Origin: Actinomycetota bacterium
GTDB taxonomy: Bacteria > Actinomycetota > UBA4738
Direction of reading: 5' to 3'
Length of the DNA stretch: 40,696 nt
Assembly: GCA_005885015.1 (NCBI GenBank)
Contig: VAYG01000052.1
Coordinates: forward strand, 1 to 40,696
In this document: one piece after another, positions 1-7,363 of the stretch
Numbering within the stretch: the stretch's first letter is position 1
How the letters are laid out: every line of letters starts with the position of its first letter
The notes under the pieces: model-generated
Told to the model about the DNA's origin: nothing
What the model saw: only the letters and a program-made list of their open reading frames with translations
Databases searched by the model: none
Translations under genes and position numbers: made by a program

Positions 1-1730
1 TCGAGCGCCCCGAGGTCGAACATCGGCTCGGGCCGGGAGAGGCTGGGGAAGTTCCCCTCGGCCGCTCCCACCACGATCACCGTGTCGAACTCGAGCCCGG
101 CGGTGCCATGGGCGGTCAGGATCCGAACACCGTGGGCCCTCCTGCTCGACGACCCCTCGGCCAGGCCGGGGCCCTCCCGCCCTCCCTCGAGCATCTCGAG
201 GAACGCCTCGACGGAGCCTTCCCCTCGCTCCCCCGACCGGGCCGCGGCGTCGGAGAGCGCCAGAACCGCATCCAGGTCCCGCCGGGCCTGGGGTGACGTC
301 TCGGCTTCCTTGACCAGGCGACGGCTGTGTGGCAGGTCGCGCCACAGCAGCCGGTACGCGTCGAGCACCGAACGGCCGGCGATCCGTTCCGCCTGAGCGA
401 GGGAGCGGTTGAGGACTTCCAGGTCGGAGGCCTCCGCGGGCGTGAGGCCGTCGGTGCGGGACAGGGCCCCGGCCGGTCCCTCCCCCGCGGCCAGGGCCGC
501 GCGGACCAGGCTCCGGGCCGTGGCGGGGGACAGCCGCCCGAGCTCCGATACCAGGATCGCCTCGACCAGCTCACCCCGGTCCTCGGGGCGGGCCAGCCAC
601 TTCAAAGCCAGCACGAACGGGTGGACGGCGGGTTCGGCGAGCAGTGAGAGGCCGCCCTCCGGGCTGACCCTGGGAACCCCGGCGTCGTCGAGCGCCCTGA
701 TGAGGCCGGCCACGTCGGCGTCGTTCCGGCGGGCGACCACCGCGAGGTCCGCCCACGGCACTCCTTCGGCCACGTGGGTCCGCAGGAGCTCCCGGGCCAC
801 GGCGGCGAACTCCTCGGACTCATGAGTGGCGGCCCACGCCTCCCGGATCAGCGCGGGTGATCGATGTGGCGTCCGGAGGTCGACCTGCCGGGCCAGCGGG
901 ACGACCCGGAGGAATCGCCGGATCGGCTCGTCGGTGGTCCCTTGGAAAGAGAAGACGTGTGACCCGGGATCGCCCGCGACGATCAGGCTGATCCCGGCAG
1001 CCCGGATCACCAGCGACTCTTCCGCAAAGGTCGCCTCGTGGTAGTCGTCGACCAGCAGATGGTCGAAGGGTGGCCGGCCCTCGGCCAATGCGGCGGCCGA
1101 CTGCCCCACCAGGCCGGCGAAGTCGACCTCGTCCTGGCTGTGCAGCACGTCGAGGTAGCGCCGGTAGAACCTGGCCAGATCCGTGAACCCGGAGAGCCCC
1201 GCCCGCTCCGCCCTGGTGGCGATCTCCTCCGGGCTGAGGAGCGCCTCCTGCGCCCTGAGGAGGAACTGCCGGACCTGGTCGGCGAACCCGACGAGCGTGA
1301 GCATGCTCCCGAACGCCCGCCATTCCGAGGCCACCTCGCCCGCGAGGAGGTCCCACACCCGAGCCGACTGGTCCGCGGCGGCCAAGACCTCCGGGGGCTT
1401 CCCATACCCCAGCCGCTCGAATCGCTCGGCCATGACGTGGTGGGCCAGCCCGTGGACGGTCATCACCTTCATACCCGGGAGCGCCCGGGCCAGCCGGCCC
1501 GACAGGACGTCGCGGGCCGCCGACCTGTCGCCCCTCGATCGAACGACCAGTCCGGCCCGCTCAGGATCCGCTCCCGACTCGATGAGCCGGGCGAACCGCT
1601 CCCGGAGCGTCCACGTCTTCCCCGCACCGGGCGTGCCTGTCAGGAGCAGCGGGCCCTGCTCGTGCGCCAACGCCGCTGCCTGTTGGGGGTCCGGTTGGAG
1701 AATCGTGCCGACTGCCATCCGAGCCTGCAT
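1..1730 (-). CDS. UvrD/Rep-type (SF1A, AdnA-like) DNA helicase, C-terminus cut by window edge
   Basis: About 576 residues are visible; the rest lies beyond the left edge. The protein should be an ATP-driven DNA translocase in recombination or repair. A Walker A motif GTPGAGKT sits near residue 33. A Walker-B-like stretch LLVDDYHEA follows, with Asp where most UvrD proteins have the Glu of DE, as I recall for the AdnA subunit of actinobacterial AdnAB. Next come GDPGSHVFSFQGT (motif III region) and, near the edge, TAHGTAGLEFDTV followed by AEGNFPS (motifs V-VI region). The start could be ATG at 1730 or the in-frame ATG at 1718. It is the last of three minus-strand genes. A C-terminal nuclease domain, if any, is out of view, so AdnA versus a simple UvrD-like helicase cannot be settled. 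Confidence 0.85.
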   Translation of the reverse strand, partial: MQARMAVGTILQPDPQQAAALAHEQGPLLLTGTPGAGKTWTLRERFARLIESGADPERAGLVVRSRGDRSAARDVLSGRLARALPGMKVMTVHGLAHHVMAERFERLGYGKPPEVLAAADQSARVWDLLAGEVASEWRAFGSMLTLVGFADQVRQFLLRAQEALLSPEEIATRAERAGLSGFTDLARFYRRYLDVLHSQDEVDFAGLVGQSAAALAEGRPPFDHLLVDDYHEATFAEESLVIRAAGISLIVAGDPGSHVFSFQGTTDEPIRRFLRVVPLARQVDLRTPHRSPALIREAWAATHESEEFAAVARELLRTHVAEGVPWADLAVVARRNDADVAGLIRALDDAGVPRVSPEGGLSLLAEPAVHPFVLALKWLARPEDRGELVEAILVSELGRLSPATARSLVRAALAAGEGPAGALSRTDGLTPAEASDLEVLNRSLAQAERIAGRSVLDAYRLLWRDLPHSRRLVKEAETSPQARRDLDAVLALSDAAARSGERGEGSVEAFLEMLEGGREGPGLAEGSSSRRAHGVRILTAHGTAGLEFDTVIVVGAAEGNFPSLSRPEPMFDLGAL

Positions 1731-1760
1731 GCTACGCCCCGCCTCGGACAGGCCAGAGGC

Positions 1761-2141
1761 TCAGGGTGCCGGCGGACTGGACTCCGCTCGCTCCATCCGG
1801 ACGACCGCTTCCGGGAACGGACGGTAGGCGCCGGCGGGATCCCACCCGATGGCACCATCGCCGCTCGGGACGAAGCGCACCCGCAGTCCTTCGGCACCAG
1901 CCCTGGTGCGGGCTGCGGCCTGGAACCAGCTCAGCGATCCAGGAGGAAGGACCACCGGACCTGCCGTCCCCGGCGGCTCCAGGGAAGGGTCCTCGGCGAG
2001 GACGGCCACAGGGCGGACGATTCGCCGCAATGTCGCGGCCACCTCCGGCTCCCCGGCGTGGACCCGGACACGGCCGCCCTCCCACGTGGCCTCGGCCACC
2101 ACCTGATCAGGGCTCTCGGGCCGGAAGAACTCGGCCCGCAC
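1761..2141 (-). CDS. Small conserved-looking protein of unknown function
   Basis: I do not recognise this 126-residue protein. It starts with GTG five bases after the DehI-like gene stops and ends 30 bases before the helicase start, so it is probably co-transcribed with both. It has no signal peptide, membrane segment or Cys cluster. It mixes short beta-like stretches (VVAEATWEGGRVRVHAG, EGLRVRFVPSGDGAIGWD) with Pro-rich turns, suggesting a small cytoplasmic beta-rich domain. Codon use matches its neighbours. Co-transcription with a helicase hints at a nucleic-acid role but proves nothing. Confidence 0.6.
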   Translation of the reverse strand: MRAEFFRPESPDQVVAEATWEGGRVRVHAGEPEVAATLRRIVRPVAVLAEDPSLEPPGTAGPVVLPPGSLSWFQAAARTRAGAEGLRVRFVPSGDGAIGWDPAGAYRPFPEAVVRMERAESSPPAP

Positions 2142-2146
2142 TCCCC

Positions 2147-3028
2147 TCAGCCCTCCGAGCCCACGTCCGGGGCTCCGAAGGTCGCCCAGAGGAAGGCCGC
2201 GGTCAGGGTCTGCGCCGGCATGGCTGCGTCGTGCTCACCGAGCGCTTCGGCAAGCTGAACCCGATCCTGCTCCTCGAACCCTCGGGCCCGGAGGGCGGCC
2301 CATTGCAGATCGACCGGGTGGGGCAGGGACGAGACCCCGGCCATCGTCATCCGGCGCAGCCGGAGCGACGCCGCCTTCCAGTCATCGCCCCCCAGGTGGA
2401 GCCTCAGCTCGCTCCACGCGGCCAGAAGGGCCGACGGCCACCGAGCGAACAACCGGAACGCAGCGGGGGGACCGGGAAGCGAGTAGAGGCGGGCCGCCTC
2501 CTGCAACACATCCTGTGCCCGCTCCGGAGCGGGCTGGAAGGACATCCATCGTTGCCACTCGGGGATACCCCTGCGGACCGGGGGTTCCTCGCGGCCGGTC
2601 CCCTTCAGCCGTTCCCGGCGCACGGCGCGAGTGAATCCATGCACGACGATCTGCGTCTTGGCCATCACCAGGTGGGCGGCCCGGGCGCATTCCACGATGC
2701 GGGTCACCTCGCCTTCGGACAGCTCACCGTCGAGCCGCTTGCGGAGATCCGGAACGTCCACCCAGGAGCGCACCGCGTCGGCCGCCTCGGTTCGCAGCGA
2801 ACGGGCCAGGACGAGGAAGCTCTTCCCGACGTTCGGCCGGATCGCCGACCACGCCGCGGTGAAGAAGACCGGATAGGCGGCGATCGCGTCGAGCGTCGGA
2901 TCGATCCAACCCGTGCGGAGGGTCTGCCGGATGTCCTCTCGGACCGCTCCCAGCACCAGGGCGGGGTCGGATCCGTCGTGCCCGCCGGTGCCGTCCTCGG
3001 AGTACGTGTTCGCGCGGAACCCCGTCAT
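2147..3028 (-). CDS. DehI-superfamily protein (halocarboxylic acid dehalogenase-like)
   Basis: This 293-residue all-helical protein shows the internal duplication typical of the DehI fold. Repeat one has AAYPVFFTAAWSAIRPNVG near residues 50-70; repeat two has RLFARWPSALLAAWSELRLH near residues 195-215, each followed by an Arg-rich helix (FLVLARSLRTEAAD and KAASLRLRRMT). DehI removes halide from D- and L-2-haloacids by direct water attack. Many actinobacterial members carry this label without tested activity, so true dehalogenation is uncertain. It is the first gene of a minus-strand unit with the small unknown protein and the helicase. It diverges from the Crp/Fnr gene across 166 bases that contain a tandem repeat. 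Confidence 0.7.
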   Translation of the reverse strand: MTGFRANTYSEDGTGGHDGSDPALVLGAVREDIRQTLRTGWIDPTLDAIAAYPVFFTAAWSAIRPNVGKSFLVLARSLRTEAADAVRSWVDVPDLRKRLDGELSEGEVTRIVECARAAHLVMAKTQIVVHGFTRAVRRERLKGTGREEPPVRRGIPEWQRWMSFQPAPERAQDVLQEAARLYSLPGPPAAFRLFARWPSALLAAWSELRLHLGGDDWKAASLRLRRMTMAGVSSLPHPVDLQWAALRARGFEEQDRVQLAEALGEHDAAMPAQTLTAAFLWATFGAPDVGSEG

Positions 3029-3119
3029 GTCACCTCGTCACGAGGCCTGGGAGGGACTCCTCGACCGTGGAGAGCGAGCAGCGAGCCTAGCAGCACCCGG
3101 TCGTCCGTCCCACCCCCCT

Positions 3120-3153
3120 TTCGAGGAAAACGTGTCTTCGAGTAAAACGTGTC
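3120..3153. repeat. Tandem 17-base direct repeat upstream of the Crp/Fnr gene
   Basis: Two head-to-tail copies, 3120-3136 and 3137-3153, differ at one base: TTCGAGGAAAACGTGTC and TTCGAGTAAAACGTGTC. They lie in the divergent intergenic region between the DehI-like gene (minus) and the Crp/Fnr gene (plus). A -10-like TAGGGT lies at 3166-3171, which places the repeat roughly 25-60 bases before the likely start of transcription. That is a usual place for an activator or repressor pair. The sequence does not resemble the Crp consensus TGTGA-N6-TCACA. Confidence 0.75.
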
Positions 3154-3194
3154 GGCGCCCCGCGGTAGGGTTCGGACCGAGAGGGAGGCGTTGC

Positions 3195-3863
3195 GTGGGT
3201 CGAGTTCCCAACCCTCTCCCCCTCGGCCACCGTGAACGGGCGCGGCTGTCCCCCGTCACGGCCCTCGGGACCGGGCAGCTCCGCAGGTTCCGCGACCGAG
3301 ACGTGATCGTCCGGCAAGGGTCCCGGCCCGAGGTCCTGTTCATCGTGGAGGAAGGAGTCGTCGCCCTGGCCACGTGCACACCCACGGGGCAACGGTGCGT
3401 CATCGATCTGCTCGGGCCGGGCGATCCGTTCAACGAAGGTGCCATCGCCATGGCCGCATCCGACGCCGAAGGGTTGGAGGCTCGGGCCGTCGGGTCGTGC
3501 GCGGTCCTGGCCATCCCCCGCCCGTCGCTCGAGGCCAGGCTGCGCGACCCGCTCGCGGCGTGGCTGGCCGCCTCGATGGCCTCCCGGCTCGCAGAGGCCC
3601 AGCGAGCGCTGGCCAGGTCGCTCTCTCTCGGCGCCCGCGAGCGGACGCTCGAGCTCCTCCGAACTCTGGCCGGGCGATGGGGCCGCCCCAGCCCTGACGG
3701 GCTCGTGGTCGACGTCCCACTGACCCAGGACGACATGGCGGCGATGCTGGGGCTGGCCAGGGAGAGCGTGAATCGGGCTCTCCGAGCGCTCCACCGGACC
3801 GGAGCGGTCCGCCGTTCGGGACGCTCCTACGTCCTCGCCTCGGGGTCGTCCTCCGAGGTCTGA
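3195..3863 (+). CDS. Crp/Fnr-family transcription regulator
   Basis: 222 residues. The GTG at 3195 is chosen because a strong ribosome site GAGGGAGG (3181-3188) precedes it and the length then fits the family. The N-terminal half is a cyclic-nucleotide-type beta-barrel (GSRPEVLFIVEEG, then LLGPGDPFNEGAIAM). The C-terminus is a winged helix-turn-helix, LTQDDMAAMLGLARESVNRA, with the typical recognition helix. The phosphate-binding Arg-Ser/Thr expected after the GE of the barrel is not obvious; SDAEGLEARAVG stands there, so cAMP binding is doubtful. Position and strand match crp (Rv3676) in the M. tuberculosis neighbourhood. Its 3' end overlaps the convergent hydrolase gene by 37 bases. Confidence 0.88.
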   Translation: MGRVPNPLPLGHRERARLSPVTALGTGQLRRFRDRDVIVRQGSRPEVLFIVEEGVVALATCTPTGQRCVIDLLGPGDPFNEGAIAMAASDAEGLEARAVGSCAVLAIPRPSLEARLRDPLAAWLAASMASRLAEAQRALARSLSLGARERTLELLRTLAGRWGRPSPDGLVVDVPLTQDDMAAMLGLARESVNRALRALHRTGAVRRSGRSYVLASGSSSEV

Positions 3864-4654
3864 GTGGATGCCTTCCCGCGCTCATGCCGGGAGCGGTCCC
3901 GGCGGAATCGATCCCCATCACGCCGCACCGCGCCGTCCGCCTCGAGCTTGATGAGGTGGGCCAGGACGGACCGCGCCGCGGCCTGATGCAGCCCGCCGGG
4001 GTAGTCGCCGTAGATGAGCGGCACCAGGTCGTCGGGTGTTCGCGGGCCACGTTCCAGCCCCGCCAGGATCTGCCGCTCCCGAAACCGCCGGTGCTCGATG
4101 TACTCCCGGAGCTTCCCATCCGCATCCGGAACGACCGGTCCGTGTCCGGGGAAGATCGTCCGAGCGCCGAGGGCCCGCATCCGGTCGAGCGAGTCCAGGT
4201 AATCCCGAAGGTCTCCGTCGGGCGGGTCGATCACGCTCGTACCCCGCCCCAGCACGGCGTCGCCGGTGAAGAGGGATCCGGAAGCCGGGTCGAAGAAGAC
4301 GACGTGGTCCTTGCTGTGGCCGGGGGCGCCGACCACCTCGAGGCGGACGCCTCCCGCGGTGAAGGCATGTCCCGGCAGGAGCGAGTTCTCTCCCTGCCGG
4401 GGAGCGGCAGCATGGACGGGAGCACCGGCCCGGGCGGCGAGAAGCGCGGCGCCCGCCCGATGGTCTGCGTGATGGTGGGTGAGCAGGATGGCCTCGATCG
4501 GCGAGGCCGCGCGACCCACCGCGTCGATGTGCCCGGGGTCGTCCGGTCCCGGGTCGATGACCAGGGTGGGACCCGTCCCCACGACCCAGGTGTTCGTGCC
4601 CTCGAGCGTGAACGGCCCGGGGTTGGGAGCCCGCACGCAGACGATGCCCTCCAT
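3827..4654 (-). CDS. Metallo-beta-lactamase-fold hydrolase (LACTB2/glyoxalase-II-like)
   Basis: 275 residues. The zinc-binding signature THHHADH (HxHxDH) is near residue 58, followed by GAPGHSKDHVVFFD, LFTGDAVLGRG and the late FPGHGPVV, which supply the remaining metal ligands. A C-terminal segment (LYG- or LIYGDYPGGLHQAAARSVLAHLIKLEADGAV) looks like the winged-helix tail of LACTB2-type enzymes, a subgroup that includes RNases and thioester hydrolases; the substrate is unknown. The ATG at 4654 is preferred because the protein then begins just before the first beta-strand. It converges on and overlaps the Crp/Fnr gene, as Rv3676/Rv3677c do in mycobacteria, and diverges from the MidA-type gene by 37 bases. 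Confidence 0.88.
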   Translation of the reverse strand: MEGIVCVRAPNPGPFTLEGTNTWVVGTGPTLVIDPGPDDPGHIDAVGRAASPIEAILLTHHHADHRAGAALLAARAGAPVHAAAPRQGENSLLPGHAFTAGGVRLEVVGAPGHSKDHVVFFDPASGSLFTGDAVLGRGTSVIDPPDGDLRDYLDSLDRMRALGARTIFPGHGPVVPDADGKLREYIEHRRFRERQILAGLERGPRTPDDLVPLIYGDYPGGLHQAAARSVLAHLIKLEADGAVRRDGDRFRRDRSRHERGKASTQTSEDDPEART

Positions 4655-4691
4655 CGGACACCATGATGGCAGCGAGGGATCATCTCTCCCG

Positions 4692-5795
4692 ATGGGCGAC
4701 ACTACGGCTGATGGGCGAGCGGTCGCCGAACTGCTGCGGGCTCGGATCGCCCGGCAGGGCCCGATCACGTTCGCCGCGTTCATGGATGCCGCGCTCTACG
4801 GCGAGGGGGGGTTCTACGGGCGGCGGGCCGTCGGCGAACGCGGCGACTTCGTCACGGCCCCCCACGTGTCCCCCGTCTTCGGCATCCTGCTGGCGGCGCA
4901 GGTCGAGGAGTTTTGGCGGCTCCTGGACGAACCCGATCCCTTCTCGATCGTCGAGGCCGGGGCGGGAGACGGGACCCTGGCCCGCCAGGTAATGGATGCC
5001 CTGCCCGATGCGGTCCGGCGCCGATCGACCTACCTCGCCGTCGACCGCAGTCCCACGGCTCGGGCGGCCCTTCGGGCTGAAGGGCTTCGCGCGGCGGCGA
5101 GCGTCTCTGAGCTTCCTGCCGCCCGGCATGGCTGCCTGCTGGCGAACGAGCTGCTCGACAACCTCCCCTTCCATCGTCTTCGGATGACCGACGATGGCCC
5201 GGCCGAGCTCTACGTCCGCGTGGACGGAGATGGCTTCGAGCTGGTTCAGGGTCCCTTGTCCGAGCCCGGCCTGGCCGACCTCGTGCCCGCCGAGCTATCC
5301 GTGGGCCTCGAGTGGCCCGCCCGGCCGGCGGCCACGCGCTTCCTGGACGAGGCCATTCGGGCGATCGCCCGCGGCTACGTGTGGCTCGCCGACTACGCGT
5401 TGTCAGGAGCCGAGGAGGCCCCGTCGGTGCACGGCTACCGAGCCCACCGGCTGGAAACGGACGTGCTGTCCGAGCCGGGGTCCCGCGACATCACCGCAGG
5501 GGTCGACTTCGCGTCGCTGGCCCGCCATGCGAGCGGCCGAGGGCTTGCCGTGTGGGGTCCGGTTTCCCAACGAGACGCCCTCCTGGCCCTGGGGTTCCGC
5601 GACCTGGATCGCCGGGCCCAGCAGCGACAGGTGGAGGCCGTCGCCGCGCGCCGCGGCATCGACGCCCTGCGCATCTACTCGAATCGGGCGCGGGCGAATC
5701 TGCTGCTGGCTCGGGGCGGCCTCGGCGACTTCAGCGTGATGTGCGTGGGGATCGGGGTGGAGCGGGAACCGGCCTCGACCAGCTCGACCCTCTGA
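4692..5795 (+). CDS. MidA/NDUFAF7-type SAM-dependent protein arginine methyltransferase (COG1565)
   Basis: 367 residues. The SAM-binding loop is VEAGAGDGTLARQV near residues 88-101. The family motif ANELLDNLPFHRL lies near 150-162, and the N-terminal GPITFAAFMDAALYGEGGFY block is typical of COG1565. The mitochondrial member NDUFAF7/MidA dimethylates an Arg of NDUFS2, the NuoD homologue, during complex I assembly. Here the gene is convergent with a nuoD-like gene that starts its 3' end only 21 bases away, so NuoD is the obvious candidate substrate; that is inference. The start at ATG 4692 gives the usual family length. The stretch between this gene and RidA is absent from the otherwise similar mycobacterial gene order. 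Confidence 0.88.
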   Translation: MGDTTADGRAVAELLRARIARQGPITFAAFMDAALYGEGGFYGRRAVGERGDFVTAPHVSPVFGILLAAQVEEFWRLLDEPDPFSIVEAGAGDGTLARQVMDALPDAVRRRSTYLAVDRSPTARAALRAEGLRAAASVSELPAARHGCLLANELLDNLPFHRLRMTDDGPAELYVRVDGDGFELVQGPLSEPGLADLVPAELSVGLEWPARPAATRFLDEAIRAIARGYVWLADYALSGAEEAPSVHGYRAHRLETDVLSEPGSRDITAGVDFASLARHASGRGLAVWGPVSQRDALLALGFRDLDRRAQQRQVEAVAARRGIDALRIYSNRARANLLLARGGLGDFSVMCVGIGVEREPASTSSTL

Positions 5796-5816
5796 GCGTA
5801 GAGGCCTCGCAGGGAC

Positions 5817-7004
5817 CTACCTGTCGACGTCCCCCACCACGAAGAAGATGCTCCCGAGGATGGCGATGAGGTCCGGTACCAGGGTGCCCGGCAGGATGGA
5901 TGGGATCATGGCGACGTTGGAGAACGAGGCAGTTCGCATCTTCATGCGGTACGGGTAGTCCCCTCCGTCCCCGACCACGTAGTACCCCATCAAGCCCAGC
6001 GGGTTCTCGGTGCGAACGTAGATCTCGCCTTCGGGCACCTTGATTTTCTTGGGCAACTTGGGCGAGACGAACTGACCGGGGGGGAGCCGGTCCATGCACT
6101 GCTCGACGATCTTGCACGACTCCCACATGCGTTGGACGAGCACCCACAGCCGGTCGTAGCAGTCGCCGTTCTGGCCGACCGGAACGTCGAACTCGACCTC
6201 GGCGTACTTCTCGTACGGGTCGTCCTTGCGAGAATCCATGGGGATCCCGCTGGCCTGGATGATCGGGCCCGAGCAGCCGAACGCCGTGGCCACCTCCGAC
6301 GGAAGGATCCCGATGCCCCTGGTCCGCACGTGGATGATCTCGTTGCCCATGATCAGGTTCTCGAAGTCCCGGAGCTTCGCCCGAATCCACCGGAGGACCT
6401 CCACCCCCTGTTTGAGGAATCCTCGCGGGAGGTCGTCCTTCAACCCGCCCACGCGAACGTAGGAGTGGTGCATCCTGGCCCCCGTTGCCGACTCCATGAG
6501 CCCCTGGATCATCTCCCGCTCTCGGAACGCGTAGAACATCGGGGTCATCGCCCCGAGCTCCAGGGGATAGGAGCCGGTGAACATGAGGTGGTTCAGGAGG
6601 CGGTTCCACTCCGCCATCATCGTCCGGATCCATTGGGCCCGTTCGGGAACCTCGATGCCGAGCAGCCGCTCCATCGCGAGGATCCACCCCAGCTCGTTGT
6701 TGAACGCCGACAGCCAGTCGTGGCGGTTCATCAAAACGAGCACCTGGCGCGGGTCGCGGTACTCCGAGAGCTTCTCCGCGCCGCGATGCATGTATCCGAT
6801 CACCGGCTCGGCCCGCACGATCATCTCGCCGTCGAGCTCGAGAACGATCCGCAGCACACCGTGGGTGGAGGGATGCTGCGGCCCGATGTTGAGGATCATC
6901 TCCTCGGTGCGCAGCTGGCCCTGGGTGACCACCTCGATGCCGCCTCCGCGGAGCATCCAGGCGTCGCTGGCAGCGGTGAACGCGGCCCGCTCCTTCAGGT
7001 CCAT
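5817..7004 (-). CDS. nuoD: NADH-quinone oxidoreductase subunit D paralogue (NuoD2-like, outside a nuo operon)
   Basis: 395 residues with clear 49-kDa-subunit motifs: NIGPQHPSTHGVLR (residues 39-52), YMHRGAEKLSEYR (71-83), GAMTPMFYAFRERE, GGLKDDLPRGF, EFDVPVGQNGDCYDR and a C-terminal VVGDVDR. His48 matches the conserved quinone-site His. Arg74 matches bovine NDUFS2 Arg85, the methylated residue. Trp97 in NRHDW stands where the quinone-binding Tyr (bovine Tyr108, Thermus Tyr87) is expected. The MESLIHHFKLYTEG-like stretch found in standard NuoD before the last third is missing. I recall these features from the Streptomyces nuoD2 of a partial second nuo cluster. No other nuo gene is in the window, so the partners are unknown. 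It lacks the Cys pairs of NiFe hydrogenases. Confidence 0.9.
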   Translation of the reverse strand: MDLKERAAFTAASDAWMLRGGGIEVVTQGQLRTEEMILNIGPQHPSTHGVLRIVLELDGEMIVRAEPVIGYMHRGAEKLSEYRDPRQVLVLMNRHDWLSAFNNELGWILAMERLLGIEVPERAQWIRTMMAEWNRLLNHLMFTGSYPLELGAMTPMFYAFREREMIQGLMESATGARMHHSYVRVGGLKDDLPRGFLKQGVEVLRWIRAKLRDFENLIMGNEIIHVRTRGIGILPSEVATAFGCSGPIIQASGIPMDSRKDDPYEKYAEVEFDVPVGQNGDCYDRLWVLVQRMWESCKIVEQCMDRLPPGQFVSPKLPKKIKVPEGEIYVRTENPLGLMGYYVVGDGGDYPYRMKMRTASFSNVAMIPSILPGTLVPDLIAILGSIFFVVGDVDR

Positions 7005-7057
7005 CGGACGAAGGGTAACAGAGCCGCCGAAGGGAACCCCCTGCTAACCTCGATGCC

Positions 7058-7363
7058 GTGTCGGTCCTGTCCTACTTGCGGTTCGCACTGTCTCCGAACG
7101 CCGACCGCGATGACTTCGAACACGACATGCGCGCGATGCTCGGCCTGGCCGAGAGCCAACCCGGCTACCGCTGGAGCGAGATGGGCAGCTCCATGGTGGA
7201 CCCCACCGTCTACGTCGTGGTGTCCGAATGGGACGACGTGGACCGGATCAGATCCTGGGAGCACGAGGAGGAGCATTCGGGCGTGATGAAGAAGTGGGAG
7301 CCGCTGTATCGCGAGCCGCTCCTGCACCGGCGGTTCGTTCCCTGGGTCCGGCCGGCCACATGA
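7058..7363 (+). CDS. Antibiotic biosynthesis monooxygenase (ABM)-like small protein
   Basis: 101 residues, GTG start. The pattern RFALSPNADRDDFEHDMRAMLGLAESQPGY, then VYVVVSEWDDVDRIRSWEHEEEHSGVM, fits the single ferredoxin-like ABM domain: a beta-strand, a helix, a strand with a WDD/E turn, then a helix with a paired His. Such proteins are heme-degrading, quinol-oxidising or simply uncharacterised dimeric enzymes. The stop TGA overlaps the selA start as ATGA at 7360-7363, so it is almost certainly translated together with selA. Whether it takes part in selenium metabolism is unknown. It diverges from nuoD by 53 bases. Confidence 0.68.
   Translation: MSVLSYLRFALSPNADRDDFEHDMRAMLGLAESQPGYRWSEMGSSMVDPTVYVVVSEWDDVDRIRSWEHEEEHSGVMKKWEPLYREPLLHRRFVPWVRPAT

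Noticed and set aside
1038..2258. Long plus-strand open frame (406 codons)
   Set aside because: Antisense to the helicase and small protein; Arg/Pro/Gly-rich text with no domain, typical of GC-rich shadow frames.
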